NCBI GenBank assembly: GCA_008694505.1
Contig: VZDJ01007755.1
Span: 10,328,191-10,392,190, forward strand
Source: Cyanoderma ruficeps
Taxonomy: Eukaryota; Chordata; Aves; Passeriformes; Timaliidae
DNA length: 64,000 bases
Reading direction: 5' to 3'
A program made the translations under genes and the position numbers. Below, in pieces: positions 13,317-25,290 of the stretch (within the stretch, counting starts at the first letter, position 1; every line of letters begins with the position of its first letter). The notes beneath the pieces were generated by a model. It ran no database searches, had not been told where the DNA came from, and worked only from the letters and a program-made list of their open reading frames with translations.

Positions 13317-13572
13317 CTGGGCCCAGAAAATAAAAAGCCACAAAGCAAGGTCCTCAGGCAATTCTGTTTCAATTCATCTTTTTTTTTTTTCTTTTCTCCC
13401 TTCCATGGCTTTAATGCAAAAATGTTTCTTATTCTTTCTTCCTACCAACTTTCAGATTCATTTGACATGGAATAAATTATTCTCTATAAATGCAAGGAAT
13501 CTTTACAATGCTCAGACTTACAAAACAATGACAATTCTTAAAAATAGAAAATAAACTCCCATAATGGCTCAC

Positions 13573-13638
13573 CTGCTGCAGAATACCACCAATTAAACTT
13601 AGGTTTTTGAAACAGCTGAAGTTCTTTAAAATTCTCTG
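13573..13638 (-). CDS. Weak candidate exon, 22 codons
   Basis: A 66-bp segment lies between a pyrimidine-rich acceptor (TTATTTCTTTTTTCTGTTATTATCATAAAG) and a strong donor (GCAG|GTGAGC) on the minus strand. Two frames are open; the phase-0 reading gives a peptide containing FKNLSLIGGILQQ and would join in frame to the segment at 13230-13316, 256 bp downstream. No family is recognised. The short length and two open frames keep confidence low. Confidence 0.22.
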
Positions 13639-15510
13639 CTTTATGATAATAACAGAAAAAAGAAATAATTCAAGTAATAATAATAATTTCAAATTTTGCT
13701 TAACACGATATGGTGAAATTCTACATTCATTGCAATTTTCAGCCTCATCCAAACCACACAAGTGATTCTGGAAGCATTTCAGTTGAGGACTCTGCAGTTA
13801 CATGAACTCTGGTAAATTAAATGAGCCAATCCTGTTCTGCACCACTGAGAGCAAGTGATTTGGCGTGAATGCAAAAATCACTTCTATTTCAGAACAGAGA
13901 AGCCTTATCTACAGTAGTTATCAGAAATTGCCAGTGACCTACGTTAGGTCCTAAGTTGTCCCTAAATACTGCTTGAGAAAGTGGTAATTGTATAAGCCAA
14001 AGCATCTTAGGAAACATGCCAACAACTAAACCCTAGCCCTGTTTGCTGCTATACATAGCCTGTAATTCCAGCATCTTCTAAAGTACAAAGTAATAGCCCC
14101 TTAAACAATCTGGGATATACTACATTGCTCTCATCATAAAAATCACTTGTTAAAAAATCTAAAATATAAGCTAGAAATTTAACTCTTCTGTGCTTGGGAA
14201 CTGCAAGTACTGCGATGACATTTTGGTCATGCTTGCATTTAAAGATTTTGTAACTATTCGATTTCAAAGTAATTGCTATATGACAATATATCAAAATTAT
14301 ATAAAAATATTTTGATATTGAAACAATTACGCAAAAAAAACCCAATTAAAAACTTGAAACTTGCATTTCATACCAGTACTTCTGTGAACTTAATTTCAAC
14401 CTGGATTTAGTTATTTTTTAGCTTTTGCTCACACCTGTTTCACACTCCATGTTATTTACTGAAATCAAAGGACCACAATAATTTTGATATGCTATTAATA
14501 AAGCAAAAAGCATCATTTGAAAAACAAACAGCAGCCTAAAGAAAGTGATGATAACCTGAAGGCATATGTTGTTTGTATTTGACACCACTTTCTATTGTAA
14601 TAAAAGTTGAACATACTAGCAGCTGGCTAGGGATCTATCTTTTTAACCACAAATACAGGAGAACAGTAATTCTGGCACGACAAACTCAAATAAAATAGAT
14701 GATCAAACCATTTGTAACTCCTACCAAATTCTTCAAGAATACTGGGTATTTGAACTGCTCTCTCTAGATACTTTAATAAGAAAGTCAGGTACCATCTATT
14801 CCAGAAGTATATGCATGTGATATAAATACAAAGAAGAGTGGGTGGAGATAGGAAAGGATTTTTTATACTTATGTGAAGGTTCATCATCATTCAGTTCAGT
14901 AGTCTGTATTAATCTACACCCTCTGAATGTTTGATTCAGCTTTCCATGGAGCAAGTTTTATGACAGATAAACAAAACAGCTTTCAAAAATAATTCACAAC
15001 TAGTAAGTCCCCTTTTGTGAAGGAAAATATTCAACACACTAAATTTATATGAAATACACAGTAAATGGAACTAGGAAATTTCATTTGACAGTAGAATTAT
15101 CTTATACAGAAAATGTAACTGTTTAATGATTTGCCTCCCCATATTCTACCATAGGATGGAAGGCTGTGGTGGCCTTGTTTTGCTAGGGCTTTTGGGATGC
15201 TATTTCTGCTGTTGACCAAAGTCTTCACTGTGATTCTACAGAAAAATGGACTTTCATTGTCACATCTCCCTGCTTACCCCACTGAGTACTATTTCTATTT
15301 CTGTCCCAGTGACTCAAAGGCAGATACCTCCATTTCTAGCTAACACATCTCTAGATCACAGAAGCCATTTCCCCTAAGCTATCCAACTACTAACATCGTT
15401 AGACTAAAATAACAACCATGGTTTATAACATGTTTTTGCTAGAAATTTGCTGTACTTAAAGAGAAAGATCATGTGTCTCAAAGCATGCTATTTCTTGCAA
15501 AAGTACTTAC

Positions 15511-15565
15511 TGCTCTAACAAAACTACTCATTTGCATTATTAAATAAACTCTACTCTTCAGTCTA
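15511..15565 (-). CDS. Weak candidate exon, 18 codons
   Basis: A 55-bp minus-strand segment sits between an acceptor (TTGTCTGTTTCACATTTAAG) and a donor with the consensus GTAAGT. One frame is open, giving a helical-looking peptide containing SRVYLIMQMSSFVRA. It is entered with one extra base, unlike the phase-0 candidates, so it does not fit the same simple chain. It may be chance. Confidence 0.15.
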
Positions 15566-16439
15566 CTTAAATGTGAAACAGACAATATTTCACAGAATAT
15601 ATAGTTCACATTTCCTCTCATTTATGAGCTCAGTCAAGCTAAATCTCTCCAGTATTTCTGTATGTTGCACTCAGCATGTGTAACCTCTTCACAACAGAAA
15701 CCAATTCTCTGTTTCACCTTCCTATTACAAGCTCACACTCAAAGCCTCATTTGAGGATTGTAACTTGCATCACAGGTTGATGTTAGTCAAATACAGACCG
15801 GAGGTCATAAATTCTTCTTTAGCCCATTCACTTGGAGAACTAAGCCTTTTTATCCTAACTCTGTGTGACAACTGGATTCCAAGTAACAGTGTGTTTCCAG
15901 CAGTAACTAAACATACTGAAAGTAAAGTAAACTTGAAAATGTGGAAAAGGAAATATTGCCTGAAGTGACACAAAATATGTAGCAACTTGAGAAAATAACA
16001 CGTAATTTTTCAAATAAGAGCAGTTCAATATAAATGTTCTAGGGGATTGCAACCACATTGCTTTCTAATGTCCACTCTTGAAACATAGGTTTAACTTTAC
16101 CTTCTCATTTAGATATATGACAGAATTTCAGCAACAAGTCTTATTTGCAGCAGGTATAAAAGTCACATTACATACAGAATTTAAATATACACCTCTTTAT
16201 GATACTCAATTTTTCTAAGTTAGAAGACATTTTAATGCAAGAAATTCTAGATTAAAGCTCATCACACAGGTTCACCTCCCCACTGTACATTCTTCTATCA
16301 CAATGAAATGCTTTTTAAATACAGCTCTGCGGGATTCCACAGCCACGAGTCATGTTAAAATATACAACAAAGAAAAGAAGAGTCTGCCCTAAAGCCCATG
16401 CATGAAGGAGAAAGACTCTTCTAATTAGAAAAAACAAGA

Positions 16440-16705
16440 GGTCTGAGAAGAGACCACAGGGGTCAGTCGAGGCCGACCTTCACAAGAGGACAAGGGAGGA
16501 GTCCACTGAAGAGCCATGTTGTACATGTCCATGACCTCTGGCACTGCCAACAACTCCACAGGAAGGACCTACCTGATCCCTCAGGTGGGTGACCAAAATA
16601 ACCAGTGTAGCCTATTACAGGAAGAAAACACTTGAGACCAAAGACGAGCAGTTGCGAAATACGGGGTAGACTTCACAACCTAGAGGCTGGCAGTGAAGAA
16701 AGTAA
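16440..16705. other. GC-richer segment of unknown nature
   Basis: This stretch contrasts with AT-rich flanks and contains CpGs (for example GTCGAGGCCGACC near 16465). Splice-like signals occur on both strands: a minus acceptor and donor around 16573-16611 and a plus acceptor and donor around 16621-16702. No frame stays open across the whole segment and no repeat family is recognised. It could be an unrecognised transposon remnant or part of a non-coding transcript. Confidence 0.4.
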
Positions 16706-17003
16706 GTTGGTGGTTTATTTTCTCTCACTTGTTACTATCTTATCTCTAAAAAGCAGGCCACGGTCTTTTAAAAAGAGGGAAAGATGCTTGCATTTTACAT
16801 ATTATTAATGGTGATGTACAACACACATAAAAAGTTTTAAATAACAAGTTTTAAATTATACTTTCTTGGTTAGCATTACAACCAAGATTTCTTCACACAG
16901 GATTGGTTAATTTGGCTGCAAACACATATATTATAGCTGCACATATTTATTTTTTTTTTGCTTTTCTTTCTTAACTGTAAATCAAGTTCAAGATTTTACT
17001 TAC

Positions 17004-17069
17004 CCTAATAAGATGGAAGGCAATAAAATACAAAGAATAAAGAGTCCCTTTTCCTATCAAAATACACCT
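17004..17069 (-). CDS. Weak candidate exon, 22 codons, phase 0-0
   Basis: A 66-bp minus-strand segment ends in a donor TTAGG|GTAAGT and is preceded by a weak acceptor ending GTACGTCTGTAG. Of the three frames, the phase-0 frame is the usable one; it encodes a hydrophobic stretch containing LYSLYFIAFHLIR that could be a membrane helix or hydrophobic core. The acceptor lacks a strong pyrimidine tract. Not recognised. Confidence 0.2.
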
Positions 17070-18019
17070 CTACAGACGTACACTAGAAACATGGCAAAAC
17101 TTGATAATACTGGCATAAAGAAAAGCAAGGCTGAGTTTTTCAACTCTTGCTCTCATGTCAGGAAACCCCTTTTCCTTTGATTGTAACAACAACTGAAATA
17201 CAGCACTTGAAATTTATACAGGAGCTACTTGAATCCAAGGGAGGTCCTACCTCCAGTTAACTGAAAGCAAAGCAAGCTGATACTGCATATAAACATCAAA
17301 AATAAAAAATAATAAAAAATGAAAATCTGGCAACCATCAAAGTCCTGAGTATCAGCTGGGCTTTTTTTCATAGTCCTTTTATAGAAGGCACTAATTTTAA
17401 CAAGCCTAATAATTTGTGCATGTTGAGGAGCTAATTTCACATTTGGATTTACTACTTTTGAAAAGAATGGAGTGCAAAATTTATTTTTTTCAGATACTCA
17501 ATGTAGTGATAGAATGATTAGAAGGAGTTTAAATCTTGAAGCATTATTATTGTTGAAAGAATGTTCAGAAATCGTGAATTAAAACAAATCTTAAAAAAAT
17601 GTCACAACAGGTTTGAGCATCTTATTTTTTATCTTGATACTCTATGTGTCTGATGAAGTCTAATGAATAGTATTTTCTCCTCTCTTCCAAAAACAATAGT
17701 TTCAAGCAGCAGAGGTTTTTATATAAAACACAGTACCTTATGTTACAGGGACAACCTTAAATTAAGCTCTTCTTTAACTTTCCATGCGTAGGAATATAAT
17801 GTATCCAAGATAACTTGTATCCAGTACCCAGCAATCTAAGAAACTTTTTGATTGGTGCTCCTAATTTCTTATTTAAGTGACAACACTGCAAAATGTAGGC
17901 TGGTTAAAACAGTTCCTGAGGGCAATATATTGAAAATAACATCCTGTTCCATATGGACAACTAGACATCCCACCCAGGCTGAAGTTTTTCAAATCTTAAA
18001 TTTAGGAACAGAAGATTGA

Positions 18020-18080
18020 CATTGGAAGTCTTGATCATCTAACTCAAGCATCCCTCAACCTCAATCAACTTTAGAAAATC
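18020..18080 (-). mobile_element. Possible very old CR1 3' end
   Basis: The + strand segment with 'GACATTGGAAGTC', 'TTGATCATCTAACTC' and 'AAGCATCCCTCAACC' resembles the antisense of a CR1 3' end (GGTTGGAA...GATCATCTAGTCCAACC) with small deletions. The match is short and diverged. Confidence 0.3.
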
Positions 18081-21000
18081 TGTTTGGTCCAATAGGGTCA
18101 AGCACGCATATGTGCTTTATATCCTCACTCAACACATGACACACGGTATTCTTCCAAACCCCTCAGTCCACTATGATCCAAAGTCCCTGGGATTTGGGGA
18201 TTCTTTTCAGAACTCAGGGATTTTGTTTGGGATTTTTGTTGTTTTGTTGGTGTTTGGTTTTCTTAAATGGGATTCATGACAGCAGACTACGGAGCAAACA
18301 ACAGATGAAAATGAAAATAAAATTACAACCATGGCTGACCACAGAACTTAGGGGAGAAGGGATGCCTCTGAATCACAGAATGGCACGTAACAATGAGAGA
18401 GGGAAAAAAGCCAGGTTCTTGACAAAGTTTATCACCACTAAAACGTTACTGTACTTATGTACTTAACCTGTGCAGGAAGGATTAAAAAAAACAAAAAGAA
18501 TCATCGTCCCAAACCAGTGTCATTGTTTATCACATAAACAAGCAGTCTGACTTTCAAGTAGTGTGGTGTCTGGGACTGAGCACTGGCCAGACCAGATTAC
18601 AGGATATAAGGCTGAAAGATCTCACTTGAGCTACCAAGTATAAATTCCAGCAACTGCAAGCAGCCTCAGCACATAATCTTCTCTGTAAATGTATCAAGCC
18701 TCATTGTATGAGTAATCAAACTCTTTGTCTTCATTGCTTCTATTGCCATGACTTTTTGGAAACATCACAATCTGCATCTTGCAAAAACAACGAGAAGAAA
18801 CATCGACAATGGCAAGAAATTAATTCATATCATGACTTTCTCTAATATCAAAATGCATGCAAAATAATCTATGAAAAAATAAATGAATCATGAATATTCA
18901 TAGTTTGGAATGGGTAACAATACTTTTGAAAATAATGAATACAGTTAATCACCTCAAAGGCTTTTTTTTGTTTAACAAAGGGTGCTTCCAATAGATTCTT
19001 TATTATTCCTACCCTGTAAGATTTCTTTTTTTAAAAAAATCTTCACAGGTGAAAATATCTGCAAAAAATTCATGCCATTTTAAGGCATTTTACTCTTAAA
19101 TAAAGACTGGAGACTCACTCTAAGTTAAAAAGCACAAGAAAGTCTGATGTGAACACAAGAATAGTAACTCCAAACCATCATAAATACAACAACCAGGCAA
19201 AACCAAACTAAATAAGACAGTCTGGCAATTTTCTTAATTAATTCCTTCTAAGTTAAAGATGAGGCTTCATATGTTCCTTGACTTCCAATGTTGGTCTTGG
19301 CTCTCCCTGTCTGTAGCCCTCATCAATTAGAGAAATTCTGTACTTGAAAAACTTTAACTCTTGTTCTCAAACATGGAGAATTTCCTAAGAAATGGCACAG
19401 AGTAACAGGTGGGACCAGCCATGCCAAACCTGGGAGGACAGCCTGGGAGAAGACATACCATTCAATTAAAAAAAAAAAGAAAATAGAAAATGCTGCTTGC
19501 TTAAAGTTATGAATAAGTCTAATTGTTTTAATTTGACTAAACACATACGAGCCAAAACAGAATTTTAACCTGGAAAAAAAATGTTATGACTTCAATTTTT
19601 TTCCCTTTCAACCTATAATTTTTAACTGTTTCCAAAACAATTCCTATCATTGTGTGAGCAAAGGACACAAGAATTCAGTCAAGGAGAAGGGAAATGGAGA
19701 TGAGAGTAAGATTTGAATCAACAGGTGGATTCACCAGTTTATACCCATATCAGCACAGTTGAAACTACAACCCTGCACGTAAAATAAGAAAAATATTTTG
19801 GTTTTCCAATTAAAAAAAACCCATTTTCAGATAAAGCAAACAGGCTAGAATTGTTCCAAGTATGATAGAGGTCAAAAGCATGAGAATCAGAGTTGTGCCT
19901 TTTCTCCCATAAATGAAGAAATGGGTATCATAACCCAGAACGGATGCAATGCCATACACCAGATCCTCATCAGTAACAGTCCTTTACAGAGAAGTCAGAC
20001 CAACCAGATCTTAGATGGAAAAAGATATATAAGAATTTGGACTTTAAAACATTGTGATGCCATTGTAACATTTTACTTCAGAAAGATCTCCTGCACATAC
20101 CCCAAGATCCCTGCCCCCAAATTACAAGATTTTTTATATTTTCCCCTCTGCAAGAGTAGCATTCAGTCATAACTTTTGAAGTTGTTAAACATATAGTCTC
20201 ACTACATTAAAAATGTTTAATTAACTTATGTGTGGCTTAATTTTGATAGGAGCTTAATTACAAATCTATGTTGCGTGAGACTCCTTCATATTTCAAACAC
20301 ATTAGTAATCGGAGTTGCATTACATAAATGATCTTTAAAGACAACCACTTCCTAGATATGATTGTCTTCAGGACTGATGCAAGGAAAGACATGTCAGCTA
20401 GATCTTCCAGCAGATTTCACAGATGGCTCACAAGACTGTCACAAGGCACAGAAGGAAGAAAGTAGCTTATTTCTTTACAGAGATGCAAGTACAAAGCACA
20501 ATCTGGACTTAAGGCTAAAAGCTGTTTGTTTACCAATAACTCTTCTAAACCTTACTCCTGCTCGCTAATATTTCTTACATCAAAGTGAATTACTAAAACT
20601 AAAAATTAATAGACTGCAAGGAAATAAGTGAATTTCATGTTGATTTCAGGTATTGCCATACAAAAATATGGAATATGTGCTCTACAAGCGCAACATTTTA
20701 TGCACTTTTCTATGCAGGCTGTAACAGAGATTGGTTGGTTAGTACAAGTGAACATAGGAAAGCAGCACTGAGAAATCATGGGACACACTGGTTATACCAT
20801 TTCAGAAAAAAGCGGCAAGGTTTTTCAAGAGGTAACTATGGGTTAATGTTGTAGATCAAATTCTGAGAAACAGAACCATCATCAAGGTTGTGCACTATCA
20901 CTACGCTGTGAAGAGAATCACAACAAAATACACATGAATATATTTATTTTTTAAAGCCTAACACACTCATCATAATAGACTTTTTCTCTGATTGATAAGG

Positions 21001-21935
21001 CAGACTAGGGCTTTTTTCAGAATTTGCTTATTCATTATGCAAAACAGGAAAAGGAAATTAGGTCTAATGGATCATACTGGCATTTTTTAATAACCTTTAC
21101 ATGAACCAATCCTTTTTTCAGCCTTCCAATGGCATTGTGAAAAATAACAATCCATGAAAAAAAAAAAAACACCCAGACAAAAAAGTTAAAAATCAGGATA
21201 CATTTTCTTCCCTTCAGCTTCTTAAGACTCAACTAACCTGGCTGCAAGCATCTGGCACCAAGCAAGTGGCATATGTAAGTTGTTTACAGACTTTGTGTAT
21301 CTCAGAAATAGAAAGCCTAGGGCTCTTGTCAAGAAGTTTCAATTTGCTCTAAAACACTGTTCTTCTAAGACATCAGTCCCTGAGACTCCCATCCTTTTGG
21401 TCAGCAATATTCTTTAAACAATAGCATCTCATGTGAGGCTTGCAGAAGGAAATCACAGTGGTGAAGTGTATGTGCCACACTGAAATTCAGCTACAGTGCA
21501 CAAGAGACATTAGAAAGCATAAGCCAATAGTCTGGTCTTGACTCACTGTATCAATCTTACTACACAAAATGTCTTTTGCTGTTTTCTTCCTGGGGAGAAA
21601 ATCTTTATTTTTTTTAAGCTCAGCAAGATATTAATTTTTTTTTGTCATGTTCTATGTTAAGAGTTACTATTATAGTTTTATAGAAGCTTCAATACAAGTA
21701 TTTACGACAAAAAACATATCTTACAACTTTTCATTATTCTAGACAGTTGTTTAATTACACACTCCAGTCTCACAGCTTACAAACGTATTGAGAAATTACT
21801 TGAGACTGTGAATTTAATGCAGCATAATGATTTAACTTCATGGTTCCATATAAGGCTGAATGCACTATGGGAGTCTTCCACGTCTGTCTCAGAAATTCTT
21901 GTGATATATTAAACAAATAGACAAGCAAAACTTAC

Positions 21936-22003
21936 CTTTCTGTAATATAAAACAAGGTGTTGTAATAAACTTCACAAGCAATTCCAATACCCCATTGTAC
22001 TTT
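21936..22003 (-). CDS. Weak candidate exon, 68 bp
   Basis: A minus-strand segment ends in a near-consensus donor (GAAAG|GTAAGT) and follows an acceptor ending GAGAGCTCTAG. Two frames are open: one gives YNGVLELLVKFITTPCF, the other VQWGIGIACEVYYN. Because 68 is not a multiple of three it would shift phase between neighbours. No family is recognised and chance is likely. Confidence 0.17.
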
Positions 22004-24455
22004 CTAGAGCTCTCAAATCAGAAATAATTTCTCCTAGGTGGTTCTTTTCCACACAGACTCATTACATACCCTTTTATTTTGTGATACAGCAATGCATTAC
22101 TGCCTCTATGGCTGACATAATTATAGGTAAATGTATTCCATAAGTGGTGTCTTCTTCCCTGCCCAGATCTTTCCTCCCACACTGTCTATGACAAGTCCTT
22201 TTTTTTCCATTCTGTGTTTCATCAACTGTACTATTTTCATCCAATACATATATTTATGTGTGAAATACATATCAGTTTTATATATTCAGGTAGGATCAGG
22301 GAAGCTCAAGAACAAATTAACAATATTTAAAACCAACCCGAAACAACAAAGCAAACCCAGCAAACCTACTATGAGTCTTTTGAGATTCAACCATCATTAA
22401 ACTGGAGATGCTGATATTTCTTTAATTATTACTACACCTGAATAAGTTATTTTTAGGTTTTGTGCATTGCAGTCTACTTACTGTTAGCTGTGAAAATCAT
22501 AATGAAATAATTATCTTATGTCCTCTAGCAGTGTGATCACTGGACAGCTACTAGTTATTCCCACGGTGGCATATGAAGAAAAACATATTTACTTTCCTTC
22601 ACATATAAAGGCAGTAGCAACGTAAGATGTCAGCTTCAATATGTAGTGCACTACTATCTCTACTGACTCATGTCTTTCATGTATTTTCCAGTAGCTTGTA
22701 AATTTAAAAAAATCGGTCTTTAAATAAGTATCTAGATTAATTTGGGGAGAATTTTCAACTATCACTCAGGATTTACTGCTCATCTGGGCAGTGGACAGCA
22801 AGGTAAGTCACTGACATTCTATCATCACCTTTCATCTTCTTGATGTTTACCAGCATGATACACACATAGGTGTATATATAGATATATATTCAGATGAATA
22901 CGTAAAATGATAAGGAATTATCTGTACAATTATAAAACAAGGATTCTTTACATTTTGACATCAATTTTGGAAGGCATTTAGATCTCGGTCTAGTATAGGC
23001 CTATATTATGTCATTTTATTCAGTGCAAGCCAAATTTCTTCAACACATTTGTTACTTTAAAAGTGACACAGATCACTAAGTATGGTTTAATATGTTGGAC
23101 AGCTCAGAGACCTCAAGCATTTCGATTATTATCTAGCTTCCAGTTATATATTTTCTCAAGATTTAATTATCCAATGGAAAATAAGTCTCCCTCTACCAAT
23201 AAATACTTACAATGGTAGTAAATACTGATAGATAATACTTTTCTCTATCCATTTCATGACAGCCAGATATAAATACTTCAGAAAAAATGTTGTGATTTGC
23301 TGTTCTAATTACAAGAGACTGTCACTTTTCCTCCCTAGATCAGTAGCAGTAAAAATGTCCTGTGCAAATAATGTACGTGATACAAAGATAAAACAAGTCC
23401 AGAAGAAAAATTCTATCTAGAGGGCAGATGAACTGAAGTAGCCAAGTAAAAGTTGATTCTGTCACTGAAGATCTATACTAAAACTGAACACAGGAAAAAA
23501 CAAACAAAAAACCAGAAACACTGGGAAAAACCTTAGCCCTAACTGACTTTTTGTCATGGAACCTATTTCCTCCATTAGAACTTCTGGAAACTTTAAAAGA
23601 TGATTTTGAGGTAACGCAAAAATATAATATTGTGACATGGCTTGAGAAAGCACAGCAGTCTCCCTTGAAAACACAGCATCTACTCCCTGCCTGAAAACAT
23701 GTGCTCTTCATCTCAGTTTGGCTATTACAGGTTAAAGAGAAGAAATTAAGGAGGACTACTATTTTACCAGATTCAAAATGTTCACTCTTCTTATCATTGT
23801 GCAGGCTCCTCAAGCTTTTTAATTAACGTGTCTCTCTTACCCACCCTTCTGTACTTTCGTTTTAGTTTTTGTTTGTTAGTTTTGTTTGTTTGTGGGAGTT
23901 TTTTTGGTTTTGTTTAAAAGAAATAAAGCTTACTTGATTTTGTGTCTTCCACGTGACTACTAAAGAGCTCAGGACCACAGCCACTACACTAACAACAGAC
24001 CAGAACTAAGCACCCCCTTGCCCATAAAAGCTTGTCAGGTACTTTAAAAAATAGTTTAAAAAATGGTGTGTCACTTCTGACTCTCTAGACTAAAGTTACT
24101 TGTGTGAGTTAGAAGGAATAACAGGAACTCCATATTCTCTTTGGCATGTATTACCTTTTTTCCTCCAACTATGTGTACGTAACCAGAAACACGTGCATCA
24201 TATCTCAACCAACTTTTTCAAAAATGTGGCCAGAATCTTCAACACCACTTGGTAGATATGAAGTTTCCCCTGTTAAACTAACTGCAGCTAAAATTAGGTA
24301 TGTGGGGGTTTTCCCAAGCAAAAAATAGTATGTTGAAACACAGAGTTCTCAGGAAACTCTAAGTAAGTACTATACAAGTCTTACCAGCCAGGTGAATTTC
24401 AATGAATTTGTAACTTTTTTCCTTTTAAAACACCAACTAATAAATTCCCTTTCCC

Positions 24456-24507
24456 AAAAAAAAACCCCAAAAACAAAAACAAAAACAAAAACAAACAAAC
24501 AAACATA
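24456..24507 (+). repeat. A-rich (AAAAAC/AAAC)n low-complexity tract
   Basis: An A9 run, CCCC, then repeated AAAAAC units pass into AAAC units. It is a simple repeat of replication-slippage type. Confidence 0.9.
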
Positions 24508-24849
24508 AACCCTACCATGCAATTATAGTCCTAAAAATCCCATTTATCCCACAGGTTCATTACAATTGAAGACAAGTCTGACTGAGCATTTTAGATTCGA
24601 AATGACTGAACTGCTTCTCATTCTTCTCTGTTTTTAACAAAATACTCTCTGTGATTTTGGATGATAAGCAGCCAACACATCTGTAGTCTATCCCTATTTG
24701 ACAAGCTTTAGTTTGTCTTTGCTTGGGGTCAAGCATGACAAATTTCCAGGGAGATCTGTCACATCTTAAGGCCATCCAGACAGTAATCATGTCTTCTGCT
24801 TGCAGAAACAACATCTGCCACTGAAACAAACGAGAGCTCTTGATTCACA

Positions 24850-25290
24850 CAGTCTCTAGCTGAGCTTCCTGCTCATTAGGGTTTCCCAAATGCTGCCTCT
24901 TAGACGGGAAAAACACACCTGTCACTGAACAAGCCAAGGGCTCTCTCTCTGCTGCAGCCTTGAACACAGTGTCTCCTGCTGAGCCCGAGCTTCGCGGGAT
25001 CAAGCGCCTCTTCGCTCACAGAAGCAAGAACTTGTCAGACTGTGTCTCAGCATTACCTGCTAAGTGAGAAGATCTTCAGCTGCGAAGTTTTCACACACAC
25101 CCTGCTAAAAGGCCAGGTGCAGTGGTGCCTGCTTCAGGCAGGATCCCACACTGCGGGCATGGGCCTCCTTCTGCAAAGCCCTCCAGCTCTCCACAGCTCC
25201 CGCTCCTCTGGGCATGCCGCCACAGTTTGGAGCCACGGCATCAGCTTAACATTTGCCACACAGTAATGTTTCCTCGAGGCCCCCAGACTT
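24850..25290. other. GC- and CpG-richer patch, unexplained
   Basis: CpGs occur at intervals here (GACGGG, TTCGCGGG, AAGCGCC, TTCGC, GCGAAG, TGCGGG, GCCGCC, CTCGAGG) although the surroundings are almost free of them. A minus-strand open frame at 24560-24829 begins near an acceptor-like GTTTGTTTCAG just beside it. A plus-strand frame at 25042-25266 is open but unrecognised. It could be a decayed LTR, a small CpG island or a non-coding exon. I cannot choose between these. Confidence 0.35.

Noticed and set aside
13690..13800. Cys-containing minus-strand reading (LCGLDEAENCNECRISPYR) as an exon
   Set aside because: It would leave only about 50 bp to the next exon-like segment at 13573-13638, whose polypyrimidine tract occupies that space, and it has no good donor.
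16573..16611. 39-bp minus-strand exon reading LVILVTHLRDQ, reminiscent of an ABC-transporter Walker region
   Set aside because: The match is only a few residues, no Walker A or signature motif is found in neighbours, and other frames are also open.
22763..22803. Plus-strand donor CAAG|GTAAGT with a nearby acceptor
   Set aside because: The 33-bp segment is too short to judge, all three frames are open, and no other plus-strand exon supports it.
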